DNA of 64,000 nucleotides from NCBI GenBank assembly GCA_944384205.1, contig CALWSL010000001.1:1-64000 (forward strand), written 5' to 3'. The DNA comes from an uncultured Acetatifactor sp. Its GTDB lineage: Bacteria > Bacillota > Clostridia > Lachnospirales > Lachnospiraceae. Made by a program: the position numbers and the translations under genes. The notes under the pieces were generated by a model. It ran no database searches, was not told the origin of the DNA, and saw nothing but the letters and a program-made list of their open reading frames with translations. Shown in pieces: positions 46,201-55,311 of the stretch (the stretch's first letter is position 1; every line of letters begins with the position of its first letter).

Positions 46201-46791
46201 GCCATTGAGGATTATAAAAACTTAATGGAGCGGTTTACCTTTATGAAGACCCAGCATGATGATTTGGTTGAGGCTGAGAAAACACTGGAAGGCATTATTG
46301 AGGAACTGGATACCGCCATGAGAAAACAGTTTACCGAGAAATTTGGCGAAATTAACCGGGAATTTGATAAAGTCTTCAAGGAATTGTTTGGCGGCGGAAA
46401 GGGTACACTTGAGCTGATGGAGGACGAGGATATTCTGGAAGCGGGAATCCGAATCATTGCGCAGCCCCCCGGAAAGAAGCTGCAAAATATGATGCAGCTG
46501 TCCGGTGGAGAAAAAGCATTGTCGGCGATTTCCCTGTTGTTTGCGATTCAGAATCTGAAACCCTCACCGTTTTGTCTGCTGGATGAGATTGAGGCGGCGC
46601 TGGATGATTCCAACGTGGGACGTTTTGCAAAATATCTGCATAAGCTGACAAAGAATACCCAGTTTATTGTGATTACTCACAGACGGGGGACCATGGAGCA
46701 GGTGGACAGACTTTACGGCATCACGATGCAGGAGAAGGGAGTATCTACATTGGTAAGCGTAAATCTGATTGATAAGGATTTGACAGATTAA
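43231..46791 (+). CDS. smc: Chromosome segregation ATPase SMC
   Basis: 1186 aa, full length. Walker A GPNGSGKS at 31-38 in an N-terminal ATPase head, two long coiled coils (about 170-500 and 660-1000), a hinge at about 505-640 ([11 protein letters not shown] through [14 protein letters not shown]), and the C-terminal head with signature [17 protein letters not shown] and Walker [16 protein letters not shown]. It forms condensin with ScpA/ScpB, encoded elsewhere. No ribosome site stands out because the start lies inside rnc. Confidence 0.98.
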   Translation: MYLKSIEIHGFKSFANKIVFQFHNGITGIVGPNGSGKSNVADAVRWVLGEQRIKQLRGASMQDVIFSGTETRKPLSYAYVAITLDNADHQLAIDYDEVTVARRIYRSGESEYLINGTPCRLKDVNELFYDTGIGKEGYSIIGQGQIDKILSGKPEERRELFDEAAGIVKFKRRKAAAQTKLENEKQNLVRVTDILSELEKQIGPLEKQSEVAKVYLKKKEELKTLDVNVFLLENNRIKEQLLGVEEKYGIASGELKDTSEKYEGIKEEYERIQEEIESLDAAIDQARSTLADTGLMRGKLEGEINVLKEQINSAKGSENHLNNRRNSLQEEIAARNQEKKGILGEKDEIDEKVKEITDTANEVRANLEAIQEKIAELNSNIEAGKNTIIGELNQRATIKSKMGRFDTMMEQINIRKAELNSRLLRAKSDEAAREETIKKLEDTFAEVTEELRVMNEKQAACELELGEIRERLTAKDAKLRETQGAYHQEKSRLEALSNLTERYEGYGGSVKKVMERKDDVKGIIGVVADIIKVDKKYETAIETALGGNIQNIVTDNEETAKKMIQYLKEKRLGRATFLPLTSITNPQEFKNPDSLKEKGVIGMADELVHIEEKYRNVAKAMLGRIVVVDNVDNAVKIARKYDYGIRMVTLEGELLVPGGAISGGAFKNNSNLLGRRREIEELEKKVQKLLATIDNINKEIEDTKSKRNKLRMDLEALKADIQRKSIEQNTARLNISQARERMEEEVEGVQSLRAEEKEMEARISEIKNGKESIQKELSDSEMLEKNTQEQILSFQQELEQQRKLETEAAGKVSEWDLKVEKMLQTQTFKQANVDRINGELARSQAELDEILEALNLNEEEVERKQQSILEIEKTIAASHDAQNESENKLKEDIARKEELSAKQKNFFTRREELSERMAALDKEVYRLNAQKEKLEDAIESQINYMWDEYEITLSDAASLRNEEMTDLSAMKKEISSLKEQIKKLGDVNVNAIEDYKNLMERFTFMKTQHDDLVEAEKTLEGIIEELDTAMRKQFTEKFGEINREFDKVFKELFGGGKGTLELMEDEDILEAGIRIIAQPPGKKLQNMMQLSGGEKALSAISLLFAIQNLKPSPFCLLDEIEAALDDSNVGRFAKYLHKLTKNTQFIVITHRRGTMEQVDRLYGITMQEKGVSTLVSVNLIDKDLTD

Positions 46792-46810
46792 ACGGAAAGG
46801 AAGCTGGGTG

Positions 46811-47785
46811 ATGAGTGAAGAAAAGAAAGGTTTTTTTTCCCGGTTAAAAGCGGGACTTACGAAGACCAGAGATAATATTGTGAGGGGAATTGATTCTGTT
46901 TTCAGCGGTTTTTCGGCGATTGATGACGATTTTTATGAGGAACTGGAAGAAATTCTGATTATGGGAGATATGGGCGTTAATGCAACTACAGCGATTATAG
47001 AGCGTCTGAAGAAAGAGGTCAGGGAGCGTCACATCAAAGAACCCATGGAGTGCAAACAGTTTCTGATTGATAGCATCAAGGAACAGATGCGGGTGGATGA
47101 GACTGCCTATGATTTTGAGAGGAAACAGTCCGTCATCATGGTTATCGGCGTGAACGGTGTGGGCAAGACTACCTCCGTGGGAAAGCTTGCAGGAAAATTA
47201 AAAGATAATGGCAGGAAAGTTCTGATTGCAGCGGCAGATACCTTCCGCGCGGCGGCGGGGGATCAACTTGCAGAGTGGGCGCGACGGGCGGATGTTCCCA
47301 TGGTAGGCGGCAGCGAGGGCGCGGACCCTGCCAGCGTGGTATTTGACGCAGTAAATGCGGCAAAGGCGCGGGGAGTGGATGTTCTTTTGATTGATACCGC
47401 CGGAAGGCTTCATAATAAAAAAAATCTGATGGAAGAGCTGCGCAAGATGAATCGCATTATTGACAGGGAGTTTCCCGATGCCCACAGAGAAAATCTGATT
47501 GTACTGGACGGAACCACAGGACAGAATGCACTGGTGCAGGCGAGAGAGTTCGGTGAGGTGGCGGAGCTTACCGGTATTATTTTAACCAAGATGGACGGAA
47601 CCGCCAAGGGCGGTATTGCGGTGGCAATTCAGTCGGAGCTTCAGGTTCCGGTAAAATATATTGGTGTGGGCGAGACCATCGAAGATTTACAGAAGTTTGA
47701 TTCGGATGAATTTGTGAATGCGTTATTTGAAATAGAAAGAGGGAATGAAAATGGCAGAGCAGATGCTGACGCTGGAGAAATTTGA
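46811..47785 (+). CDS. ftsY: Signal recognition particle receptor FtsY
   Basis: 324 aa from the ATG at 46811 (AAAGGAAG upstream; a GTG one codon earlier is possible). It lacks the long acidic A domain. NG-domain motifs: G1 GVNGVGKT (113-120), AADTFRAAA, DTAGR, TKMDGTAKGG and the closing GVGETIEDLQKFD. It docks Ffh-bound ribosomes at the membrane. Its last 35 bases overlap ilvA, unlike the usual ftsY-ylxM-ffh order, where ylxM would follow. Confidence 0.97.
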   Translation: MSEEKKGFFSRLKAGLTKTRDNIVRGIDSVFSGFSAIDDDFYEELEEILIMGDMGVNATTAIIERLKKEVRERHIKEPMECKQFLIDSIKEQMRVDETAYDFERKQSVIMVIGVNGVGKTTSVGKLAGKLKDNGRKVLIAAADTFRAAAGDQLAEWARRADVPMVGGSEGADPASVVFDAVNAAKARGVDVLLIDTAGRLHNKKNLMEELRKMNRIIDREFPDAHRENLIVLDGTTGQNALVQAREFGEVAELTGIILTKMDGTAKGGIAVAIQSELQVPVKYIGVGETIEDLQKFDSDEFVNALFEIERGNENGRADADAGEI

Positions 47786-48974
47786 AGAAGCCAGCGAAAT
47801 TGTAAAAAAAGTAACATCTGAGACAAAATTAGTTTACAGTGATTACTTCAGTGAGCAGACGGGCAACAGAGTGTATCTGAAACCGGAGAACATGCAGTTT
47901 ACCGGAGCTTATAAGGTGCGGGGCGCTTATTACAAAATGAGTACTCTGACAGACGAGGAACGCGCTAAGGGTCTGATTACCGCATCCGCCGGAAATCATG
48001 CACAGGGTGTCGCTTATGCGGCGAAATGCTATGGAGCGAAGGCAACCATTGTAATGCCCACCACGACACCTTTGATGAAGGTGAACCGTACCAAGAGCTA
48101 TGGCGCAGAGGTTGTACTGTGCGGTGATGTGTACGATGAGGCATGTGCCAAGGCATATGAGCTGGCAGAGGAGCATGGATATACCTTTATTCATCCCTTT
48201 GATGATTTGACAGTGGCTACCGGACAGGGAACCATTGCGATGGAGATTATAAAAGAACTGCCTTTGGTGGATTATATTCTGGTACCCATTGGGGGCGGCG
48301 GACTCGCAACGGGTGTATCCGCGTTGGCAAAAATGTTGAATCCGAAGATAAAAGTCATCGGTGTGGAGCCGGCAGGGGCAAATTGTATGCAGGTATCCCT
48401 GAAGGAGGGAAAGGTTACGACGCTTCCTGCGGTAAATACCATTGCAGACGGTACGGCAGTGAAGACGCCCGGTTCCAAGCTGTTTCCCTACATACAGAAA
48501 AATATTGATGATATCATTACGGTAGGGGATGAGGAGCTTGTTGTGGCATTCCTCGATATGGTTGAAAACCACAAGATGGTCGTTGAGAATTCCGGTCTTT
48601 TGTCTGTAGCGGCATTGAAGCATCTGAACGTCAAGGCTAAGAGAGTGGTATCCATTTTAAGCGGCGGAAATATGGATGTGATTACCATGTCCTCCGTGGT
48701 ACAGCAGGGTTTGATTTTCCGGGACAGAATTTTTACGGTATCCGTGCTGCTTCCCGATAAGCCGGGTGAACTGTACAGAGTGTCAGGCATTATTGCAGAT
48801 GTAAGCGGTAATGTTATCAAGCTGGAGCACAATCAGTTTGTATCCATCAACCGTAATGCGGCTGTGGAGCTCCGCATTACATTGGAGGCATTCGGTACGG
48901 AACATAAGCAGAAGATTATTGACGCTTTGGAAAGGGAAGGTTACAAACCGAAGGTGGTCAGGACAAATATATAA
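47751..48974 (+). CDS. ilvA: Threonine ammonia-lyase with C-terminal ACT domain
   Basis: 407 aa from the ATG at 47751 (AGAGGGA upstream), inside the end of ftsY. PLP lyase converting threonine to 2-oxobutanoate for isoleucine or propionate. The Schiff-base K55 is in FTGAYKVRGAYY, with the phosphate loop PIGGGGLATG. Residues about 330-400 form one ACT domain (FTVSVLLPDKPGELYRVSGIIADVSG), the single-ACT layout of the short threonine dehydratase group, which in Clostridia may be regulated differently from E. coli IlvA. A terminator follows. Confidence 0.93.
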   Translation: MAEQMLTLEKFEEASEIVKKVTSETKLVYSDYFSEQTGNRVYLKPENMQFTGAYKVRGAYYKMSTLTDEERAKGLITASAGNHAQGVAYAAKCYGAKATIVMPTTTPLMKVNRTKSYGAEVVLCGDVYDEACAKAYELAEEHGYTFIHPFDDLTVATGQGTIAMEIIKELPLVDYILVPIGGGGLATGVSALAKMLNPKIKVIGVEPAGANCMQVSLKEGKVTTLPAVNTIADGTAVKTPGSKLFPYIQKNIDDIITVGDEELVVAFLDMVENHKMVVENSGLLSVAALKHLNVKAKRVVSILSGGNMDVITMSSVVQQGLIFRDRIFTVSVLLPDKPGELYRVSGIIADVSGNVIKLEHNQFVSINRNAAVELRITLEAFGTEHKQKIIDALEREGYKPKVVRTNI

Positions 48975-48995
48975 GAGACATGTATTATCACTGAT

Positions 48996-49026
48996 AAAAT
49001 CCGCATATTTTTTATGCGGATTTTGT
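48996..49026 (+). terminator. Terminator of ilvA
   Basis: AAAATCCGCATA (48996-49007) / TATGCGGATTTT (49013-49024), a perfect 12-bp stem. The T tract overlaps the -35 of the next promoter. Confidence 0.88.
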
Positions 49027-49056
49027 TGACTATGCAGAATGGAAACAGGATATAAT
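49026..49056 (+). promoter_or_regulatory. Promoter of the yitT-type gene
   Basis: TTGACT (49026-49031), a 19-bp spacer, TATAAT (49051-49056). Confidence 0.6.
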
Positions 49057-49088
49057 GATTAATACCAAAAGCAGAATGAGGGAAAATT

Positions 49089-49994
49089 ATGACAATGAAA
49101 ACGGAAAAGGAACTGGAAATACAGGCTATGCAAAAAAAGACGCCGGCACAGAAAATAAAAGATTATGTTGTGATAACGGTATCTTCCGTCATTTATGCGG
49201 CTGGAATCAGTTTGTTTTTAGATCCCAATTCACTGGCGCCGGGCGGAGTGACAGGTATCGCAATTATTTTAAACCGTATTACGGGGGTGGGAACCGGAAC
49301 ATGGATATTGGGGTTGAATATTCCGATTTTGATTCTGGGAGCATGGAAATTCGGCGGAAAATTTATTTTATCTACCATATATTGCATTGTATTGGCTTCG
49401 ACTGCCACCAATTTATTAACGCCTATCGGTGCAGTGACAAAGGATCCGCTTCTTGCGGCAATGGCAGGCGCGTCTCTGATGGCAATATCTATGGGATGGG
49501 TTTTTAAGGCGGGAGCAACGACGGGGGGGATGGATATCGTTGTTAAAGTGCTTCGTCTGAAGGTTCCTCATTTAAAAACGAGTTCTTTATATCTGCTGAT
49601 GGATGCTGTTGTTGTAACGGCATCGGCTTTCTTGTTCCGAAACATAGACCGTGCGCTGTATGCGGGATTAGTAGTCATAGTTACTTCTGTCCTGCTGGAT
49701 GTAGTGCTGTACGGGCGGGACGGTGCAAAACTGATTTTCATTATCAGCGATCATTCCGAAGCGATTACCAGAAGGCTTTTGGAGGAGTTGGATATCGGTG
49801 TCACACATGTGCAGGGAGAAGGGGCATTTAGCGGCAGGGAGAAACATGTAATTATGTGCGTAATGAAAAAGCATTTGTCTCCGAAGGCAGAGGAAATCGT
49901 AAAGGAAGAAGACCCTCTTGCATTTATGATTGTCACCAGTGCAACGGAAATTTATGGGGAAGGGTATAAAAGTTATTTTAGTGAGAAATTATAA
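49089..49994 (+). CDS. YitT-family membrane protein (DUF161/DUF2179)
   Basis: 301 aa. About five or six hydrophobic segments fill residues 20-210 (YVVITVSSVIYAAGISLFL, PGGVTGIAIILNRI, TWILGLNIPILILGAW and so on), followed by a cytoplasmic DUF2179 domain (about 225-290, ending LAFMIVTSATEIYGEGYKSYF). The LAPGGVTGIA and GATTGGMDIV motifs are family hallmarks. The substrate of this family is not established. GAGGGAAA precedes the ATG. It has its own promoter and terminator. Confidence 0.9.
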   Translation: MTMKTEKELEIQAMQKKTPAQKIKDYVVITVSSVIYAAGISLFLDPNSLAPGGVTGIAIILNRITGVGTGTWILGLNIPILILGAWKFGGKFILSTIYCIVLASTATNLLTPIGAVTKDPLLAAMAGASLMAISMGWVFKAGATTGGMDIVVKVLRLKVPHLKTSSLYLLMDAVVVTASAFLFRNIDRALYAGLVVIVTSVLLDVVLYGRDGAKLIFIISDHSEAITRRLLEELDIGVTHVQGEGAFSGREKHVIMCVMKKHLSPKAEEIVKEEDPLAFMIVTSATEIYGEGYKSYFSEKL

Positions 49995-50012
49995 TAAAAC
50001 GAAATAACACAG

Positions 50013-50041
50013 AAAAAAGCTCCGAATATCGGAGCTTTTTT
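50013..50041 (+). terminator. Terminator of the yitT-type gene
   Basis: GCTCCGA (50019-50025) / TCGGAGC (50029-50035), flanked by A6 and T6. Confidence 0.92.
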
Positions 50042-50186
50042 CTATCTAAACTTACATTGAATAGTTTATCACAATAGAAAATAAAAGTCTAGCAAAAAAT
50101 GCAGAACTTGCTATACTTGTTAATACAGCAGATACATAGTAAATATTATCAGAATTGACAGCTTGTGTGAGAGGGGGAAGTGAGTA

Positions 50187-52178
50187 ATGCAAACGGAAAC
50201 ACAACGGGAGCAGAAGCATTTTGAGGAATGTCTTGCGCTGATACAACAAAATATTTCTTTCTATGAAGCGGAATATGAGGCGAGACATCGTGAGACGGCT
50301 GCTTTATTAAAGGCTGTGAAAAGCGGGGCGCCGGAGCTTTACGAGCGGGCAATGACCAGTGCCAGTTTAGAAGAACATGCGGAAAATCAGCTTCGCAAAA
50401 ACCGTGGGGCATTGAAACAGCCTTATTTCGGACGCATTGACTATCTGGAGTATGCCAATGAGAAGGAGTTTCAAATTTGCATTGGCAAGAAAGGTATCTT
50501 CCGAAATCAGACTGATGTGGTGATTGCCGACTGGCGTGCGCCGATTTCCAGTGTATATTATGAAAACGAACTGGGGAAAGGCGAGTATTATCTGCCCGAT
50601 GGAAGCAGCGCAGGCATTGATTTACATTTGAAACGAACCTATGATGTGCAGAATGGAGAGCTAAAGGGTTATTACGACAGTGATGTGGCGGCGGGCGACC
50701 AGCTTTTGATTCAGTACCTTTCCCAGAATAAAGAGGCGGTGCTGGGTGATATCATTGCAACGATTCAGAAGGAGCAGAATGAAATTATCCGGGAATCTCC
50801 CTTTGCCAATATTCTGGTGCAGGGTGTGGCGGGAAGCGGTAAGACCACCGTGGCGATGCACCGCATTTCCTATATTCTGTATAATTATAAGGACCGTTTT
50901 ATGTCCAATGAGTTTTGTATTATCGGCGGAAATGATTTGCTGCTGCAGTACATTACCAGCGGTCTGCCGGAGCTGGATGTGCCGGATATCAAGCAGAAGC
51001 GTATGGACGTGATGCTGACACACCTTCTGGGAAAGGAGTGGACGAAAAAATATAGTATTATAGAAGCCACTGCAGATGCAAAGGTGCGCAGTAAGATAGA
51101 ATTTATGCTGGAGCTGGAAAGCTATCTTTTGCGGATGAGGGAACATTTTTACATGGGTGATCCACTTAAGGATTCCCAGCTCGGGGTACTTGTCTCTGCG
51201 GAGAGCAAGGCGCGGCTTTTTATAGAAAATCCTGAGTTCAGTATTGCAAAGCTTCTGAAAATCATGGATGAGAGGGTAAAGACCAGAATCAAATTCCTGT
51301 CACCGGAAGGCGAGAAGGATTTTTTGCAGAAAAAATACAGGCAGTATAAGGATTTTTATAAGAATCAGACACCCAAAGAAAGTATTTATGATATTTATAA
51401 CGCCTTTCTTAGGGAATATGAGAGGAAGCATCCCGGTACCATTGATTTAGCAGAACATGCGGAACATGCTGCCAGGAATCAATATGATGTATACGATGTG
51501 GCGGCATTGCTTGTGGTACAGTACCGGGTTTCCCGAAAAAAGGAGGACGAGGAATTTGGGCAGATTTTTATTGACGAGGCACAGGATTATGGAATTACAC
51601 CCTATTATGCCCTGCGAAGAGTGCTGCCGAAATGCTACTTTACGATTATGGGGGATGTATCCCAGAACATTAATTATGAAACCGGTATGAATGACTGGGA
51701 TGAGATGATAAAGTGGGTTGTAAACGGCGAAAAGGATGTGTTCCGGCTGCTTTCCAAGAGTTACCGGAATACCATAGAAATATCGGAATTTGCAGGCAGA
51801 ATTTTGGAGAAAGCTTCTTTTGGCAGAAACAAAATTGACCCTGTGATCCGTCACGGCTTGCCGGTACAGATAAGTGAACCTCTGTCGGAGAAAGAAATGT
51901 ACGACAGAGCAGCAGAGATTATTGCCGGGGCGAAGGAGAAGGGGTATCAGAGCATTGCCGTTATCTGCAAGAATGAGCAGGAGAGTGGGTGGGTGAAAAA
52001 GTGGCTGGAGGATGTGACGGTACTTCCTATCCAATTGACAAAGGGATTGGAATTCGATGTGGTGATTCTGTGGAATCCTGATTTGGAAGCTGCTTTTTCT
52101 AAGCAGTGGAGTGCGAAGCTGTGGTATGTGGCGGTGACGAGGGCGCTGCATGAGCTGTATCTGTTATATCAGAAATAA
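50187..52178 (+). CDS. helD: UvrD/Rep-type helicase of the HelD group
   Basis: 663 aa, shorter than Bacillus HelD (774). A charged N-terminal coiled region (1-75), then a domain ending near 200, then superfamily-1 motifs: Walker A QGVAGSGKTTVAMHR (213-220), motif II FIDEAQDYG, motif IV-type SYRNTIEISEF, and a shortened C-terminal helicase part with LTKGLEFDVVILWNP and WYVAVTRALHELYLL. HelD frees stalled RNA polymerase from DNA. The first 75 residues fit the wedge-forming N-terminal arm. It lies just upstream of ylxM-ffh in its own unit; the start follows GAGGGGGAAG. Confidence 0.88.
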   Translation: MQTETQREQKHFEECLALIQQNISFYEAEYEARHRETAALLKAVKSGAPELYERAMTSASLEEHAENQLRKNRGALKQPYFGRIDYLEYANEKEFQICIGKKGIFRNQTDVVIADWRAPISSVYYENELGKGEYYLPDGSSAGIDLHLKRTYDVQNGELKGYYDSDVAAGDQLLIQYLSQNKEAVLGDIIATIQKEQNEIIRESPFANILVQGVAGSGKTTVAMHRISYILYNYKDRFMSNEFCIIGGNDLLLQYITSGLPELDVPDIKQKRMDVMLTHLLGKEWTKKYSIIEATADAKVRSKIEFMLELESYLLRMREHFYMGDPLKDSQLGVLVSAESKARLFIENPEFSIAKLLKIMDERVKTRIKFLSPEGEKDFLQKKYRQYKDFYKNQTPKESIYDIYNAFLREYERKHPGTIDLAEHAEHAARNQYDVYDVAALLVVQYRVSRKKEDEEFGQIFIDEAQDYGITPYYALRRVLPKCYFTIMGDVSQNINYETGMNDWDEMIKWVVNGEKDVFRLLSKSYRNTIEISEFAGRILEKASFGRNKIDPVIRHGLPVQISEPLSEKEMYDRAAEIIAGAKEKGYQSIAVICKNEQESGWVKKWLEDVTVLPIQLTKGLEFDVVILWNPDLEAAFSKQWSAKLWYVAVTRALHELYLLYQK

Positions 52179-52217
52179 ATTATTTTAAAGAAGAAAAAAA
52201 TTCCAACAAAAAATTAT

Positions 52218-52249
52218 GGCGGTGTAAAGAGAAAATACTTGACACCGCC
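52218..52249. repeat. Inverted repeat over the -35 of the ylxM-ffh promoter
   Basis: GGCGGTGT (52218-52225) and ACACCGCC (52242-52249) are perfect 8-bp arms 16 bp apart; the right arm covers the end of TTGACA. It could be an operator. Confidence 0.55.
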
Positions 52250-52267
52250 ACTAAACTATAGTATGAT
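52239..52267 (+). promoter_or_regulatory. Promoter of ylxM-ffh
   Basis: TTGACA (52239-52244), a 17-bp spacer, TATGAT (52262-52267). Confidence 0.85.
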
Positions 52268-52285
52268 ACCCAAGGTGATAGAGGC

Positions 52286-52693
52286 ATGGAAAAGATTTTT
52301 GAACAGGCTCTGTTGTATGATTTTTACGGTGAACTCCTGACTGAGCATCAGCGAAATATCTACGAGGATGCGGTTTTTCATGATATGTCCCTCGGTGAGA
52401 TTGCAGAGGAGAAGGGAATCAGCAGACAGGGAGTGCACGATTTGATAAAGCGCTGTGATAAGATATTGCAGGACTATGAGAGCAAGCTTCATCTGGTAGA
52501 GCGGTTTGAGAAAGCCAAGGCAAAAATCGGTGAGATTGTTGCACTGACCCAGTGTGAAGAAACAGCGGATGGCAAGGCTGTTGATAATGCTGTTGTTATC
52601 AGAAAGATTGAGACAGAGGAAACAGAGACGCAATATGCTGAGCGGATGAAGAAAATATGCGAGCTTTCACAGGAATTAATGAAGGAATGGTAG
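52286..52693 (+). CDS. ylxM: UPF0122 (YlxM-like) HTH protein
   Basis: 135 aa. The N-terminal 75 residues match the YlxM family with a sigma-70 region-4-like helix-turn-helix: [42 protein letters not shown]. YlxM is linked to the signal recognition particle in Gram-positive bacteria. The C-terminal half is charged and less conserved. It is 11 bp upstream of ffh and shares its promoter. Confidence 0.92.
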   Translation: MEKIFEQALLYDFYGELLTEHQRNIYEDAVFHDMSLGEIAEEKGISRQGVHDLIKRCDKILQDYESKLHLVERFEKAKAKIGEIVALTQCEETADGKAVDNAVVIRKIETEETETQYAERMKKICELSQELMKEW

Positions 52694-52704
52694 AGGAGTA
52701 GCCG

Positions 52705-54075
52705 ATGGCATTTGAGAGTTTGACGGACAAACTACAGAATGTATTTAAGAATCTGAGAAGCAAAGGGCGTCTGACCGAGGAGGATGTCAAGACTGCTTTA
52801 AAGGAAGTCAAAATGGCTCTTCTGGAAGCCGATGTAAACTTCAAGGTGGTAAAGCAGTTTATCAAGGCGGTAGAGGAGCGGGCAATCGGACAGGATGTGA
52901 TGAACGGTCTGAATCCCGGACAGATGGTTATCAAAATCGTAAACGAAGAAATGATAGCCCTGATGGGAAGCGAGACGACTGAAATCCAGATGCAGCCCGG
53001 CAAAGCAATCACGGTTATCATGATGGCGGGCTTGCAGGGTGCAGGTAAAACCACTGCAACAGCGAAGATTGCCGGAAAGCTGAAATTAAAGGGTAAGAAA
53101 TCCTTACTGGTAGCCTGCGATATTTACAGACCCGCGGCTATCGAGCAGTTACAGATAAACGGTAAGAAGCAGGAAGTGGATGTATTTACGATGGGTACGG
53201 ACCACAAGCCTGTGGAGATTGCCAGGGAAGCAATTCAGTTTGCGGAGAAAAACGGACATAATGTGGTGATTCTGGATACCGCAGGTCGTCTTCATGTGGA
53301 TGAGGACATGATGCGGGAGCTTCAGGAGATTAAGGAACAAATTTCCGTACATCAGACGCTTTTGGTTGTGGACGCCATGACCGGTCAGGATGCCGTAAAT
53401 GTAGCAAAGCAGTTTGACGAGCAGATTGGCATTGACGGTGTTATCCTGTCCAAGATGGACGGTGATACCAGAGGCGGTGCGGCGCTTTCCATTAAGGCTG
53501 TCACCGGAAAGCCGATTTTGTATGTAGGTATGGGTGAAAAGCTGTCCGATATGGAGCAGTTTTATCCGGACCGTATGGCAAGCAGAATTCTGGGAATGGG
53601 CGATGTCCTTTCCCTGATTGACAAAGCGCAGGCAAGCATCGATATCGACGAGGAAAAAGGTCGTGAGATGGCAGGGCGCATGAAGAAAGGGAAATTCGAC
53701 TTTGAGGATTACCTGGAAAGCATGAAGCAGATGCGTAATATGGGTGGTTTGTCCAGTATCTTAAGCATGCTGCCCGGTATGGGTATCAAGGCAGGAGATT
53801 TGGAGTCCATGATAGATGAAAAGCAGTTGAAGCATATGGAGGCAATCGTTCTTTCCATGACAATCGAGGAACGCAGGAATCCAAAGCTGCTGAATCCCAA
53901 GAGAAAACACCGTATCGCCAGGGGCGCGGGTGTGGATATTGCAGTAGTCAACCGTTTTATCAAGCAGTTTGAGCAAAGTCAGAAGATGATGAAGCAGTTT
54001 GGCGGTGGCGGCAAAAAGAGACGCGGTATGATGGGAGGCTTCCCCGGCATGGGTGGCGGCAGATTTCCTTTTTAG
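52705..54075 (+). CDS. ffh: Signal recognition particle protein Ffh
   Basis: 456 aa. N domain 1-90; G domain with GLQGAGKTT (109-117), DIYRPAA, DTAGR, DAMTGQDA and SKMDGDTRGGAALS; Met-rich M domain from about 325, with SSILSMLPGM and the RNA-binding segment SMTIEERRNPKLLNPKRKHRIARGAG; and a Gly/Met tail (GMMGGFPGMGGG). It binds 4.5S/6S RNA and signal peptides. Confidence 0.98.
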   Translation: MAFESLTDKLQNVFKNLRSKGRLTEEDVKTALKEVKMALLEADVNFKVVKQFIKAVEERAIGQDVMNGLNPGQMVIKIVNEEMIALMGSETTEIQMQPGKAITVIMMAGLQGAGKTTATAKIAGKLKLKGKKSLLVACDIYRPAAIEQLQINGKKQEVDVFTMGTDHKPVEIAREAIQFAEKNGHNVVILDTAGRLHVDEDMMRELQEIKEQISVHQTLLVVDAMTGQDAVNVAKQFDEQIGIDGVILSKMDGDTRGGAALSIKAVTGKPILYVGMGEKLSDMEQFYPDRMASRILGMGDVLSLIDKAQASIDIDEEKGREMAGRMKKGKFDFEDYLESMKQMRNMGGLSSILSMLPGMGIKAGDLESMIDEKQLKHMEAIVLSMTIEERRNPKLLNPKRKHRIARGAGVDIAVVNRFIKQFEQSQKMMKQFGGGGKKRRGMMGGFPGMGGGRFPF

Positions 54076-54174
54076 GAACTGCATAACACAAGTAGATATG
54101 AACTTTACCTGATTATACAGAAGAGTTCTTATCATATAAATATCAATTCATTTTATTTTATGGAGGAAAAAGAA

Positions 54175-54420
54175 ATGGCAGTTAAAATCAGATTAAGAAG
54201 AATGGGACAGAAGAAGGCTCCTTTTTATAGAATCATTGTAGCTGATTCCCGTTCTCCCAGAGATGGCAGATTTATCGAGGAGATTGGTACCTATGATCCG
54301 AATACGGATCCCAGCACCTTCAAAATTAACGAGGAACTGGCTAAGAAATGGCTGGCTAACGGCGCGCAGCCTACCGAGCAGGTGGCAAAGCTTTTCAAGG
54401 TTGCAGGTATCGAGAAATAA
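54175..54420 (+). CDS. rpsP: 30S ribosomal protein S16
   Basis: 81 aa from the ATG at 54175, eight bases after GGAGG; the in-frame ATG at 54160 precedes that site. [26 protein letters not shown] is the S16 N-terminal signature, and GTYDPNTDP and [19 protein letters not shown] follow. Confidence 0.97.
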   Translation: MAVKIRLRRMGQKKAPFYRIIVADSRSPRDGRFIEEIGTYDPNTDPSTFKINEELAKKWLANGAQPTEQVAKLFKVAGIEK

Positions 54421-54444
54421 TAATCTAATCTTTGGAGGTGGATT

Positions 54445-54672
54445 ATGAAGGAATTAGTAGAAATAGTTGCAAAAGCACTTGTTGATTATCCGGATGAAGT
54501 AGTTGTGACTGAGAAGACGGAGGGTAAGAATACCGTCATTGAACTTCATGTAGCTGCGTCCGATATGGGAAAAGTAATCGGAAAACAGGGAAGAATTGCG
54601 AAGGCAATCCGTTCCGTGGTAAAGGCAGCATCATCCAAAGACAACAGAAGAGTTGATGTAGAAATTATCTAG
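54445..54672 (+). CDS. khpA: KH-domain RNA-binding protein KhpA
   Basis: 75 aa, a single KH domain with the RNA-binding GKQG loop (46-49) in MGKVIGKQGRIAKAIR. KhpA (YlqC) pairs with KhpB/EloR as a global RNA binder affecting cell elongation. Its place between rpsP and rimM is the conserved one. GGAGGTGG precedes the ATG. Confidence 0.95.
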   Translation: MKELVEIVAKALVDYPDEVVVTEKTEGKNTVIELHVAASDMGKVIGKQGRIAKAIRSVVKAASSKDNRRVDVEII

Positions 54673-54679
54673 ACTTGAG

Positions 54680-54711
54680 CGGAGAAACATGCTGCGCGTG
54701 TTTCTCCGTTT
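54680..54711 (+). terminator. Intra-operon hairpin between khpA and rimM
   Basis: CGGAGAAACA (54680-54689) / TGTTTCTCCG (54699-54708), perfect 10 bp, followed by only TTTG. It is probably an attenuator or processing structure. Confidence 0.6.
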
Positions 54712-54732
54712 GTCTGTAAAAGGAGATATTTC

Positions 54733-55242
54733 ATGGAAGAAATTTTGCAGGTGGGTATTATCACCTCCACACATGGAATACGTGGTGAGGTTAAGGTGTA
54801 TCCCACCACGGATGACGTGAAAAGATTTAAGCGTCTGAAAGACGTGATACTGGATACGGGAAAAGAACAATTGACCTTGGAAATTGAATCAGTCAAATTC
54901 TTTAAGCAGTTTGTGATTTTGAAATTTAAAGGTATTGATAATATAAATGAAGTAGAAAAATACAGGCAGAAGAGTCTGTATGTCACCAGAAAAAATGCAG
55001 TCAGATTAAGCCGTGACGAATATTTTATTGCGGATTTAATGGGACTTAAGGTAATTGATGAAGCAGAGACGGAAATCGGAACCCTCAGAGATGTGTTGGA
55101 GACAGGCGCTAATGACGTCTACATCATTGATATGAATGATGGAAGAGAACTGCTTCTGCCCGCCATTAAGCAGTGTGTGCTGAAAGTGGATGTGGAGAAC
55201 GGTTTTATTCAGATTCATATTATGGATGGATTATTAGACTAG
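54733..55242 (+). CDS. rimM: 16S rRNA processing protein RimM
   Basis: 169 aa. The N-terminal RimM domain (LQVGIITSTHGIRGEVKVYPTTDD) is followed by a PRC-barrel domain (about 97-165, YFIADLMGLKVIDEAETEIGTLRDV through ELLLPAIKQCVLKVD). It assists 30S head assembly by binding S19. AAAGGAGA precedes the ATG. The usual next gene is trmD; here an arsC-like gene intervenes. Confidence 0.96.
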   Translation: MEEILQVGIITSTHGIRGEVKVYPTTDDVKRFKRLKDVILDTGKEQLTLEIESVKFFKQFVILKFKGIDNINEVEKYRQKSLYVTRKNAVRLSRDEYFIADLMGLKVIDEAETEIGTLRDVLETGANDVYIIDMNDGRELLLPAIKQCVLKVDVENGFIQIHIMDGLLD

Positions 55243-55311
55243 TTCCAGGTGTTACTTATTTGGAATAAAGAGGCTGGGGAACAGAATGTTTGAGGAGGTT
55301 GAGAGGTAATT

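Noticed and set aside
49055-49507. 150-codon + strand frame overlapping the yitT-type gene
   Set aside because: Gly/Asn-rich translation in another phase; the membrane-protein frame explains the region and has the ribosome site.
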